Source: a virus
Virus record (IMG/VR): IMGVR_UViG_3300020473_002198
Span: 1 to 49,183 of that record
Length of the DNA: 49,183 nucleotides
Reading direction: 5' to 3' (one strand)
The stretch's first letter is position 1. Every line of letters starts with the position of its first letter. Positions 31,739 through 38,010 of this stretch are shown piece after piece. A program made the position numbers and the translations under genes. The notes under the pieces are model-generated. The model searched no databases. It saw only the letters and a list, made by a program, of their open reading frames with translations, and was not told the DNA's origin.

Positions 31739-32404
31739 ATGAGCATCGGAGATCGGGTGCGCCGGGCCCGCAAGAAAGCCGGCTTAACCCAGAAAGAGCT
31801 GGGGGATGCGGTCGGCGTGAAGCAGGCCACCATATCGGGGCTTGAGAAGGGAGATTCCCGCTCGAGCGCCTACCTCGTGCAGATCGCCCGGGTGTGCGGT
31901 GTGAATGCCGACTGGCTGGCCACCGGCAACGGCGAGATGGAGGGCAGCGTCACCCCGCACCCCGCTATGCTCGAATCGAACGTGGCGCCGCCTCCGAAGC
32001 TAGAAGGCTATGTGCCGGTGATCTCCTGGGTGCAGGCGGGGTCGTGGACCGAGGTCTGCAACGTCGATGCGGTCAGCGAGGAGATGGTGCCCAGGCCGCC
32101 CGGCAGTTCAGACCGGACCTTCGCGCTCCGGGTGAAGGGGCAGTCCATGGTGCCGAAGTACGAGCCCGGGCTGATCATCTACGTTGACCCCGAGGTGCTG
32201 CCGTTCGACGGCGACGACGTGGTGGCCGTGCTCACCGAGAGCAACGAGGCCACGTTCAAGCAGTTCGTCGAGGAGCCCGGGATCGAGAAGATGCTCAAGG
32301 CCCGCAACCCGGCGTGGCCAGACCCTTACATCTCGATCAACGGTAACTGTCAGATCATCGGCGTGGTGATCGGCTCGCTGTGGCTGAGGCAGCCGAGGGC
32401 GTAG
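31739..32404 (+). CDS. cI: CI-type repressor with S24 autoprotease domain
   Basis: 221 aa from the ATG at 31739. The N-terminal HTH is GLTQKELGDAVGVKQATISG (about 15-34). The S24/LexA-like domain has the Ala100-Gly101 cleavage site (VQAGSW), catalytic Ser136 in KGQSMVP and Lys174 in ATFKQF. RecA-stimulated self-cleavage would cause SOS induction. The two KilA-N/BRO antirepressors offer other routes to induction. It is divergent from cro across the three operators. Confidence 0.93.
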   Translation: MSIGDRVRRARKKAGLTQKELGDAVGVKQATISGLEKGDSRSSAYLVQIARVCGVNADWLATGNGEMEGSVTPHPAMLESNVAPPPKLEGYVPVISWVQAGSWTEVCNVDAVSEEMVPRPPGSSDRTFALRVKGQSMVPKYEPGLIIYVDPEVLPFDGDDVVAVLTESNEATFKQFVEEPGIEKMLKARNPAWPDPYISINGNCQIIGVVIGSLWLRQPRA

Positions 32405-32439
32405 TCGTCATAACCAAGCATTTTGGCGGGAGAAATCGA

Positions 32440-32745
32440 TTGGCGACTAAAGAAGAGAGGGACAAGGAGTGGGAGGAAGAGAAGGTCAGTCGTAGCGAAA
32501 TGCTGACTCTCATGCTCCCGCTGGTGCTGTCCTCGGCATCTCTAAACAAGTGCGTCACCAAGATGGCTAGGGCCATGATGGAAAGCGAGGACGAGGAGCT
32601 CAAGATCGCGGGCGCCAAGTCTCTATACCTCGCCGATGACGCGATGACCGAGCTGCGCGAGTTCCAGACCAAATTCCAAGAACTGGCAGATAGTGCCGAT
32701 GTCGAAGAAGGGAGTGGAGATGGAACACCCTCTCAATCTCGTTGA
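32440..32745 (+). CDS. Hypothetical protein downstream of CI
   Basis: 101 aa if the TTG at 32440 is used (GGGAG upstream); a GTG at 32380 inside the CI gene would give 121 aa. The product is acidic and helical: KEERDKEWEEEKVSRSEMLT, LMLPLVLSSASLNKCVTKMA, then SLYLADDAMTELREFQTKF. Co-transcribed with cI, so likely made in the lysogen. Not recognised. Confidence 0.6.
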   Translation: MATKEERDKEWEEEKVSRSEMLTLMLPLVLSSASLNKCVTKMARAMMESEDEELKIAGAKSLYLADDAMTELREFQTKFQELADSADVEEGSGDGTPSQSR

Positions 32746-33127
32746 CCTAGGCCTGAGGGAGTTGAATAGGGCGCTTGGCTCCATGCCTCAGCGCGAGCAC
32801 GTCCGAAGCGAAAGCCTGCGCGAGCGCATCGAACACCTCGACCTTGAGGATGACAGTCCCGCCGCCGGGCGTCATAATCAAGGACAGCCACCCATCCAGG
32901 AGGGGGATATGGCGGAACGTCTGACCAATCTCGAGAGCCAAGTGAGCCAGCTCCGCGTGGACATGGCCGAGGTTCGCACCAAGGTTGCGCACATTGAGAA
33001 GAGCATGCTGACGAAAGGCATGGCCGCCATGTGCGCCCTGGGCGTCGTCCTGACTATCCTCGGCGGCGGCTGGTGGATCGTCCAGCAGTACCTGTCCCCG
33101 CTGCTCAAGGCCGCCGGGTCTAGCTAA
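32720..33127 (+). CDS. Coiled-coil membrane protein (XhlA-like build)
   Basis: 135 aa from the ATG at 32720 with GGGAGTGG upstream; a start at 32699 is also possible. A soluble N-terminal part is followed by a coiled coil (RLTNLESQVSQLRVDMAEVR, about 65-95) and one membrane helix (MAAMCALGVVLTILGGGWWIV, about 103-124, written here in part). This resembles XhlA-type or other phage membrane-tethered proteins. It is last in the cI operon and so may be a lysogeny function such as exclusion. That role is inference. Confidence 0.68.
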   Translation: MEHPLNLVDLGLRELNRALGSMPQREHVRSESLRERIEHLDLEDDSPAAGRHNQGQPPIQEGDMAERLTNLESQVSQLRVDMAEVRTKVAHIEKSMLTKGMAAMCALGVVLTILGGGWWIVQQYLSPLLKAAGSS

Positions 33128-33151
33128 AAGCCCGCCCGCACCCTGTCCAAT

Positions 33152-33176
33152 AACCCGCCCATCGAGGCGGGTTTTC
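33152..33176 (+). terminator. First terminator of the cI operon
   Basis: ACCCGCC / GGCGGGT stem followed by TTTTCTG, 24 bp after the last gene of the cI operon. Confidence 0.8.
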
Positions 33177-33192
33177 TGTATCCGCCCACCTG

Positions 33193-33218
33193 ATCCCGCC
33201 CTGAGCGGGATTTTTTTT
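33193..33218 (+). terminator. Second terminator of the cI operon
   Basis: ATCCCGC / GCGGGAT stem with a 5-nt loop and an uninterrupted T8 run. Together with the first it insulates the rightward early promoter from cI transcription. Confidence 0.9.
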
Positions 33219-33270
33219 GCCTGCTGATACAGGCAAATCAGTCACATAACGGTCGGCCGGCAAAAAATAT

Positions 33271-33310
33271 AGGAAAGACTGTTGACCATGAAAATAGGTA
33301 TGCCTATATT
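33271..33310 (+). promoter_or_regulatory. Rightward early promoter with OL-type operators
   Basis: TTGACC (33282-33287), a 17-bp spacer and TATATT (33305-33310) form a near-consensus promoter. The perfect palindrome ATAGG-TATG-CCTAT (33294-33307) fills the spacer, and a degenerate site AGG-AAAG-ACT lies at 33271-33280, about 25 bp upstream. They share the consensus of the three operators at 31666-31726, so CI and Cro should control both early operons. Confidence 0.85.
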
Positions 33311-33806
33311 TGGAGTCGTCGAAGGGCACAGCGCCCCACCGACCCGGAGGCTGACCGGACAACAGCCAGCTCATTAACAATCCGACATGCCTCCCGCTGG
33401 CTTTGTAAGCGGGCACCAACCGGCCAGTGCCGGGTCGGTGGACGAGGCCACCCAAGTGGAGCCAGGCCCTCAGCGTTGAGGGTAGGTGTCGGGGTTGGCG
33501 CCCCGGGCAGAGAGCGATGCCCAGCCTCGTTATCGAAGCAAGACACCTCGCCGGGTGTGCCACTACCAGCTAGGGCACAAGGGCTGTACGCCCGGCGCTG
33601 TAATAGCCCTGTGAAACGCGGCAATGCGATTGAGCCGCGCAGGAGGGAAGCCCGACGCCCAATCAATGACGAAGCCGGATCGCCTGCCATCGCAAGCGGG
33701 TGTGAAGGAGCGGGGCCGCCAGCGCTGATCACTGGCGGCGCGCCCATTGCCGAGGCAGTGGGCATCCACCAGGCCATTCAGTGAGTGGGTTGGTGGATGA
33801 CAACGG
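33311..33806 (+). ncRNA. Hairpin-rich early leader, no convincing gene
   Basis: About 500 nt between the early promoter and the first good ribosome-binding site. Perfect stems include 33336-33347/33430-33441 (12 bp), 33364-33370/33396-33402, 33467-33472/33477-33482, 33490-33494/33501-33505, 33543-33547/33554-33558, 33580-33585/33605-33610, 33617-33622/33634-33639, 33715-33722/33732-33739 (8 bp) and 33763-33771/33791-33799 (9 bp). The last one ends just before the AAAGGAG of the first gene. The open frames inside look like shadows. It could be an antitermination (put-like) leader or another structured RNA. The stems are seen; function is unknown. Confidence 0.5.
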
Positions 33807-33819
33807 AAAGGAGACATCA

Positions 33820-34023
33820 ATGCCATCACCGATTATGAAGTTCTTCGCCTACAAACACCTGCCGGAGCGCTTGCAGGTGGTCAGCAAGCCGATTGGCGAA
33901 CTTGCCGCATCAATGGATACCCAGTTGCCCGATTGCGCAGAAAAGAGCGCCGGGCTACGCAAGCTCCTTGAGGCAAAAGACGCGCTGGTTCGGGCTCAGC
34001 TTGAAGTCAAGGAGGAGGGGTAA
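33820..34023 (+). CDS. Possible Acb2/Tad1-hairpin protein
   Basis: 67 aa from the ATG at 33820 with AAAGGAG at proper spacing. MKFFAYKHLPERLQVVSKP, then IGELAASMDTQLP and EKSAGLRKLLEAKDALVRAQ form a helix-turn-helix hairpin. The pattern resembles the short phage proteins with an Acb2/Tad1-type hairpin domain, whose members sequester cyclic nucleotides made by CBASS or Thoeris defence. It is the first gene of the early operon, where anti-defence proteins are often found. The assignment rests on sequence pattern from memory and is tentative. Confidence 0.7.
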   Translation: MPSPIMKFFAYKHLPERLQVVSKPIGELAASMDTQLPDCAEKSAGLRKLLEAKDALVRAQLEVKEEG

Positions 34024-34205
34024 TGCAGCCGTATAGAGAGAGCCTTCCTATAGGGGAGGTCGAGGCAGTCGCCACGGATGCCGTGGGCCAAACGGCAGCA
34101 AGGATGTTCAATGATGGCGCTGATGAGGTTCGCGTCACAAAACTGCGCGGCGCCGGTTACACCCGAAAAATGCCGGGCAAGAAGAAGAAAAGGAAGCGCA
34201 AGTAG
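34023..34205 (+). CDS. 60-aa basic-tailed hypothetical protein
   Basis: Coupled to the previous gene by a TAATG overlap. MQPYRESLPIGEVEAVATDA is followed by RVTKLRGAGYTRKMPGKKK ending in a Lys/Arg-rich tail, so it likely binds nucleic acid. Not recognised. Confidence 0.65.
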   Translation: MQPYRESLPIGEVEAVATDAVGQTAARMFNDGADEVRVTKLRGAGYTRKMPGKKKKRKRK

Positions 34206-34234
34206 AAACGCTGGCCACTGAGCGAATCAGTGGT

Positions 34235-34418
34235 CATCGGAGAGGGCTGAATGCGCAGGCTGATGCGCGTGGAGCGAAGCGGTGACGGGCTCCTAGGCCG
34301 GTGACGCCAAGCTTTTGAGTGGGCCACTAAGGCAGTTGGCAGGGCTCAAAACCCTGAGAGTCGGGTTCGATTCCCGCGCTGCATGCCGGAGATCAGCACC
34401 GGCCAGCCCTCTCGGATG
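34235..34418 (+). ncRNA. Structured RNA candidate, element 1
   Basis: 184 nt closed by CATCGGAGAGGGCTG (34235-34249) pairing with CAGCCCTCTCGGATG (34404-34418), 14 of 15 pairs. The 5' end has TGAATGCGCAGGCTGATG and the 3' end a hairpin GCCGG-AGATCAGCA-CCGGC (34385-34403); both are shared with element 2 at 34957-35097. The interior differs and contains a tRNA-like domain (34332-34382). It occupies the 233-bp gap before the DUF551 gene, and no ORF fits it. A further hairpin with a GAGCGAATCAG-type loop lies just upstream (about 34211-34233). Confidence 0.6.
34332..34382 (+). other. tRNA-like domain without D arm, inside element 1
   Basis: CAGGG-CTCAAAA-CCCTG (34340-34356) makes a 5-bp anticodon-like arm with a 7-nt loop, T at position 33 and CAA at the anticodon place. 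It is followed by a 5-nt variable-like spacer and a T-arm CGGG-TTCGATT-CCCG (34362-34376) with perfect consensus loop. GCAG/CTGC (34332-34335/34379-34382) closes it. There is no D arm and no proper 7-bp acceptor stem, so it is not a normal tRNA. Confidence 0.55.
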
Positions 34419-34438
34419 CACAACGACAGGAGAGCACG

Positions 34439-34681
34439 ATGGATAACGGATGGATCAGCGTAGAGGATCGGCTGCCGGAGAAGGGTGATTGGTATCTAGT
34501 GGCTGTCCCGTCACCGCTTCAGTCCGGCGAAAGGATCTCAACCATGGCGTTTTTGGACGCAGTGGAAGATGGCGAGCCGCTGGCCTGGTTGGCTCACAAC
34601 GACGCCGATTCCGATGAATGGGAATGCGTCACCCACTGGATGCCGCTCCCGGCACCACCCCACACCGCGCCCCGGGCGTAG
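34439..34681 (+). CDS. DUF551 protein
   Basis: 80 aa. GWISVEDRLPEKGDWYLVAV and WECVTHWMPLPAPP are the two ends of the DUF551 signature, common in phage early accessory regions. AGGAGAG precedes the ATG. Function is unknown. Confidence 0.85.
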   Translation: MDNGWISVEDRLPEKGDWYLVAVPSPLQSGERISTMAFLDAVEDGEPLAWLAHNDADSDEWECVTHWMPLPAPPHTAPRA

Positions 34682-34691
34682 AGGAGGAGAG

Positions 34692-34895
34692 ATGAGCAAA
34701 CAAGAACGCCAGTTTTTGACCGTTGGCATAGAGCTGGCACCAGGCGAGCCAATGCCGGCATTTGTGCAAAATCTGTTCGACAGGATGCGTGAATACCCAG
34801 ATATGAAAGACGGGGCAGGCGTTTTCGCCGCCTCATGGACCAACGTGTTCGATGAGCGTGATCGGCTTGAAGATCAGCTTTCCGACAACTGCTAG
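34692..34895 (+). CDS. 67-aa hypothetical protein
   Basis: ATG at 34692 with GAGGAGAG upstream, 10 bp after DUF551. SKQERQFLTVGIELAPGEPM and DGAGVFAASWTNVFDERDRL; acidic, no recognised domain. Precedes the second structured element. Confidence 0.65.
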   Translation: MSKQERQFLTVGIELAPGEPMPAFVQNLFDRMREYPDMKDGAGVFAASWTNVFDERDRLEDQLSDNC

Positions 34896-34956
34896 CACCA
34901 CGCAACCCGCCGCGTTAGTGCGGATAGCCAGCCCGTTCGGCTGAGAATAGAGCGGG

Positions 34957-35097
34957 CATCGGAGAGGGTTGAATGCGCAGGCTGATGTGCAGTGATGTTG
35001 ATGTGGCAAGCCTCTCAGAGAAGCTTCAACAAGCGCATAGGGTTACGGCCACGACCTATGCAAGCCGGAGATCAGCACCGGCCAGCCCTCTCCGATG
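34957..35097 (+). ncRNA. Structured RNA candidate, element 2
   Basis: 141 nt closed by CATCGGAGAGGGTTG (34957-34971) and CAGCCCTCTCCGATG (35083-35097): 15 pairs, one G-U. Relative to element 1 the C-G pair becomes U-G, which keeps pairing. It shares the 5' TGAATGCGCAGGCTGATG and the 3' hairpin GCCGG-AGATCAGCA-CCGGC (35064-35082). The interior is different: GCATAGG/CCTATGC (35035-35041/35055-35061). After it come an 8-bp hairpin GCTGGCAG/CTGCCAGC (35169-35192) and a terminator (35211-35231). The whole 425-bp gap 34896-35320 has no gene. Confidence 0.6.
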
Positions 35098-35210
35098 CGG
35101 CCGTCACCGCATCACACAACCATTCACTCGATTAGATGATGAGGGGTGTGTTGTTTCTGATAGCCGGCGCTGGCAGCGGCCAATCTGCCAGCACGAATAA
35201 TCCCTGCCTT

Positions 35211-35231
35211 GCCCTCTCCGGAGGGCTTTTT
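35211..35231 (+). terminator. Terminator after element 2
   Basis: GCCCTC-TCCG-GAGGGC stem followed by TTTTT on the plus strand. It would release a transcript ending about 135 nt after element 2, or act as a regulated terminator before the accessory genes. Confidence 0.8.
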
Positions 35232-35320
35232 CTGAGAGCACTCCCGTTGATCCAGGCCGATCCCAGCACGGCTGAGCCCCCGTGCGCGTGAGTGTTCCCA
35301 AAAACAAACAGGAGGTGTTT

Positions 35321-35581
35321 ATGAAAAACGCAGATATGCCGGCAATGCCGCAGCAGCGCGAGTGGCAGGACGACATGGAGGCTCACGTAGCCAATTCGCA
35401 TATAGGCGCTCCGCCCATCGAAGGGTCCGGCCTCACCAAGCGAGAGCACATCGCCGCCATGGCGATGCAGGGGTTGCTGGCATCAGACGAGGGTGGCGGA
35501 TTGAGCAGGGATACCTGCGTGAAGCTGGCGGTCGATCACGCCGACGCTCTGCTTGCTGAGCTTAAAGAGAGGTCGTCATGA
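35321..35581 (+). CDS. 86-aa phage early protein
   Basis: ATG at 35321 with GGAGGTG upstream; the longer frame from 35282 lacks support. KNADMPAMPQQREWQDDMEA is followed by LTKREHIAAMAMQGLLASDE and a helical C-terminus VKLAVDHADALLAELKE, a pattern common in uncharacterised phage early proteins. First of a series of overlapping small genes. Confidence 0.75.
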   Translation: MKNADMPAMPQQREWQDDMEAHVANSHIGAPPIEGSGLTKREHIAAMAMQGLLASDEGGGLSRDTCVKLAVDHADALLAELKERSS

Positions 35582-35733
35582 CAACCGACAAGAGCGTGAC
35601 CCCGACAACCAAACAGCAGAGCCGGTCCCTCAACGACCAGCGCGCGGCGAGTATCTATGCCTGCCGCAGCAAGATCGACCAGAAACACGCCGACATGAAG
35701 CTCAAGCGCCAGCTACGAGAGGTTTGGTCATGA
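35578..35733 (+). CDS. 51-aa hypothetical protein
   Basis: ATGA overlaps at both ends. Ser/Thr/Gln-rich N-terminus, then ACRSKIDQKHADMKLKRQLR, basic helical. Not recognised. Confidence 0.65.
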   Translation: MTTDKSVTPTTKQQSRSLNDQRAASIYACRSKIDQKHADMKLKRQLREVWS

Positions 35734-35921
35734 CTACAGCAGATGTCGCCCGGTTCCGCATGGGCGTTAACCAGCCGCCGATCATCGCCGATGAGTGCGC
35801 CAACCACATCATCACGAATGAAGCTCGGCGCAATCAGTGGCGCCGCCAGAAATACCTGCACCGGTTGGACATGCACAACCGTGGCCAGCGCCCGCCCGTC
35901 GAGCTTTGGAGGGCGCCATGA
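35730..35921 (+). CDS. 63-aa basic hypothetical protein
   Basis: Coupled on both sides by ATGA overlaps. TTADVARFRMGVNQPPIIAD, then ARRNQWRRQKYLHRLDMHN; strongly basic C-terminal half suggests nucleic-acid binding. Not recognised. Confidence 0.65.
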   Translation: MTTADVARFRMGVNQPPIIADECANHIITNEARRNQWRRQKYLHRLDMHNRGQRPPVELWRAP

Positions 35922-36091
35922 ATACCGACATCGCGGCCAAGGCCAGGGAGTTGCAGCGCCTGATTGACGCTGCCGACGAAACGGGGCGAGCGACCACCAT
36001 CATGTTCAACAACCGCCGCATGTACCGGGTCGAGGTCACGCCGCTGACCGACGCCGAGCAAGCCAAGGAGACGATCAATGAATCTATCTGA
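35918..36091 (+). CDS. 57-aa hypothetical protein
   Basis: NTDIAAKARELQRLIDAADE is an N-terminal helix, followed by TTIMFNNRRMYRVEVTPLTD, likely beta. Overlaps the previous gene by ATGA and the next by 14 bp. Not recognised. Confidence 0.65.
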   Translation: MNTDIAAKARELQRLIDAADETGRATTIMFNNRRMYRVEVTPLTDAEQAKETINESI

Positions 36092-36332
36092 GTGGGCAAA
36101 GCACAGCGACGCCATCGAGGATGCGCGGGATGGCGAGAACAGGGGTCTGGTCAGCCGGGCCATTGAGTGGGCAATCAAGAATGACCGGCTAGAGATGGAT
36201 GAGTTGGATTATGCCCTGGCTCGCGTGTTCTTCACCGGGGGCAACGGCAACGCACCGGCCTGCGAAACCAACAGGGCTATCGAGATCATCCTCGATGCCT
36301 ATCTGAACGAGCATCGCCAGGAGGCCGCATGA
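36078..36332 (+). CDS. 84-aa hypothetical protein
   Basis: Acidic and helical: NLSEWAKHSDAIEDARDGEN, AIEWAIKNDRLEMDELDYAL, then a short GGNGNAPACETN turn and a helical end. Overlapping start and stop with neighbours. Function unknown. Confidence 0.67.
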   Translation: MNLSEWAKHSDAIEDARDGENRGLVSRAIEWAIKNDRLEMDELDYALARVFFTGGNGNAPACETNRAIEIILDAYLNEHRQEAA

Positions 36333-36556
36333 ATCGGAAATCACTCACACAGCAGCATCTGCGTCGCCACCCCGAGAAGCTTGAGCGCTTTGATCGGGTC
36401 CGCATTTGGTCGGGCGAGTGGCGGCTATGGTGGCGCCCCAACGCCGCAGGCTATACAGCCAATCGCGACGAGGCCGGCGTCTATAGCGCCAAAGAGGCTT
36501 GGCGTTGCGTGGCCCACTGTGGATCCGAGAAAAAGATCACCCTGGAGGCCGCATGA
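36329..36556 (+). CDS. 75-aa hypothetical protein
   Basis: Basic and aromatic-rich: TQQHLRRHPEKLERFDRVRI, WSGEWRLWWRPNAAGYTANR, then WRCVAHCGSEKKI. ATGA-coupled to both neighbours. Not recognised. Confidence 0.65.
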   Translation: MNRKSLTQQHLRRHPEKLERFDRVRIWSGEWRLWWRPNAAGYTANRDEAGVYSAKEAWRCVAHCGSEKKITLEAA

Positions 36557-36789
36557 GCGCAGCCATCGACATCAACAGCACCCGCCAATACTGGCCGCAA
36601 TTCGACAGCGACCGCCCGATCACTCCACTAGAAGCGCTCAAGGGTGGTGATGAGATCGCGTCGACGGCATTCGCTGACTGGATGGCCGACGACGAGCAAC
36701 GCGACGAGCTACACGACCTGCTGAGCTACCTGGGTGATAACGACGTCGTGCAGAAGCTGGCAGAGAAGTGGGCAAAGGAGGCGGTATGA
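36553..36789 (+). CDS. 78-aa acidic hypothetical protein
   Basis: ATG at 36553 in an ATGA overlap. SAAIDINSTRQYWPQFDSDR with FADWMADDEQRDELHDLLSY; very acidic, as often seen in DNA-mimic or adaptor proteins, although nothing specific supports that. Not recognised. Confidence 0.65.
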   Translation: MSAAIDINSTRQYWPQFDSDRPITPLEALKGGDEIASTAFADWMADDEQRDELHDLLSYLGDNDVVQKLAEKWAKEAV

Positions 36790-37184
36790 GCGAGCAACCC
36801 ACTCCGGTCTACCCGGAATACCACAAGGAAGGCGTGCGCTTTCAGCTCTACAGCGACGGCACTGTCATGGCTCGGACCAAAGACCTGGAGCCGCGAGAAG
36901 TCGGGAAGCTGTCAGTCAGTGGCGAGAATCGCCCATGGATACCGGCGCACAAGAACTTCAATAGCCTGTGCCGGCAGATGTTCCGGGAAGGCGATGTTGA
37001 CGACCTGGCGGCCGAGCAGCGCCGCATTTCGGATGCCCGTGGCATGAAGCGTAAGGCCGGCGAGGATCTGTACGAGGCGCTCGACGAACTGCTTTCAGCT
37101 GTAGAGCGGAGCGTGTGCGAAGGCAGCGGTTCAGCGCAGGACAAGGCGCGCGCCGCCCTGGCCAAAGCCCGCGGCAAGAATTGA
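36786..37184 (+). CDS. 132-aa hypothetical protein
   Basis: ATG at 36786 overlapping the previous stop. An N-terminal beta part (YHKEGVRFQLYSDGTVMART) and a helical C-terminal half (AGEDLYEALDELLSAVERSV). A 31-bp inverted repeat (GGCCCTG...CAGGGCC, 37188-37218) separates it from the RecT gene and may work as an attenuator. Confidence 0.68.
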   Translation: MSEQPTPVYPEYHKEGVRFQLYSDGTVMARTKDLEPREVGKLSVSGENRPWIPAHKNFNSLCRQMFREGDVDDLAAEQRRISDARGMKRKAGEDLYEALDELLSAVERSVCEGSGSAQDKARAALAKARGKN

Positions 37185-37257
37185 AAAGGCCCTGTCCAGT
37201 GTGGAGCTGGGCAGGGCCGGATGATCCACACGAAGGAATCACTACGGAGAGTAGCAC

Positions 37258-38010
37258 ATGAGCGCACTCACACGACAAGGCAGCAACGGCTTTGCCATGC
37301 AGCCGCAGAGCCTAGACGAGGCCATGCGCCTCGCGAGCATGTTGGCCCATAGCAATATGGTACCCAAGGCCTACCAGAGCAAGGAGCAGGACACCCTGGT
37401 GGCGATGATGATGGGCTCCGAGCTGGGCCTGAACCCCATCCAATCACTGCAGAACATCGCGGTGATCAACGGCAAGCCGGCCATCTATGGCGATGCCCTC
37501 CTCGCCCTGGTGCAAAGCCATCCCCGCTTCGGCGGGCACGAAGAGAGTTTTGACGATGCCAGCATGACCGCCACCTGCACCGTGTGGCGCAAGGGGGATG
37601 GCAACTCCCATACCGTCACGTTCAGCCAGGCCGACGCCGAGAAGGCCCAGCTATGGGGCAAGCAAGGCCCCTGGCAGACCTACCCAAAACGAATGCTGAT
37701 GTGGCGCGCCCGCGGCTACGCCCTCCGCGACAAGTTCGCCGACGCCCTGGGCGGCCTGATCACTGTCGAGGAGGCGCGCGACATCCCCGAGGAGCGCGAC
37801 GTCACTCCGCAGCGCCCGGCGCGTCAGGAGCCGACAGCCCTCCCCCATTACCCGGCCGAGTCGTTCGACGCCAACCTCCCGAAATGGCGCGACGCCATCG
37901 AGGCCGGCAAAGCAACGCCCGACCAGATTATCGCCAAGGTCAGCAGCAAGGCACCACTGACTGACGAGCAGAAAAAGCAGATCAAGAACATCGTTCAGGA
38001 GGCCGCATGA
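37258..38010 (+). CDS. recT: RecT-family single-strand annealing protein
   Basis: 250 aa. QSLDEAMRLASMLAHSNMVP with MMMGSELGLNPIQSLQNIAV, INGKPAIYGDALLALVQSHP and KRMLMWRARGYALRDKFADA are hallmarks of RecT. The C-terminal part (about 175-250) is a variable helical tail. It anneals complementary strands produced by the exonuclease encoded next (4-bp overlap). With SSB and NinB it forms the phage recombination system. Confidence 0.93.
   Translation: MSALTRQGSNGFAMQPQSLDEAMRLASMLAHSNMVPKAYQSKEQDTLVAMMMGSELGLNPIQSLQNIAVINGKPAIYGDALLALVQSHPRFGGHEESFDDASMTATCTVWRKGDGNSHTVTFSQADAEKAQLWGKQGPWQTYPKRMLMWRARGYALRDKFADALGGLITVEEARDIPEERDVTPQRPARQEPTALPHYPAESFDANLPKWRDAIEAGKATPDQIIAKVSSKAPLTDEQKKQIKNIVQEAA

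Noticed and set aside
33476-33784. Plus-strand frame of about 100 codons in the early leader
   Set aside because: GTG start without ribosome-binding site, Pro/Arg/Ala-rich product, and it runs across several perfect hairpins. Treated as non-coding.
34332-34382. A functional tRNA gene
   Set aside because: The D arm and 7-bp acceptor stem are missing and no CCA-type end follows, so I list it as tRNA-like only.
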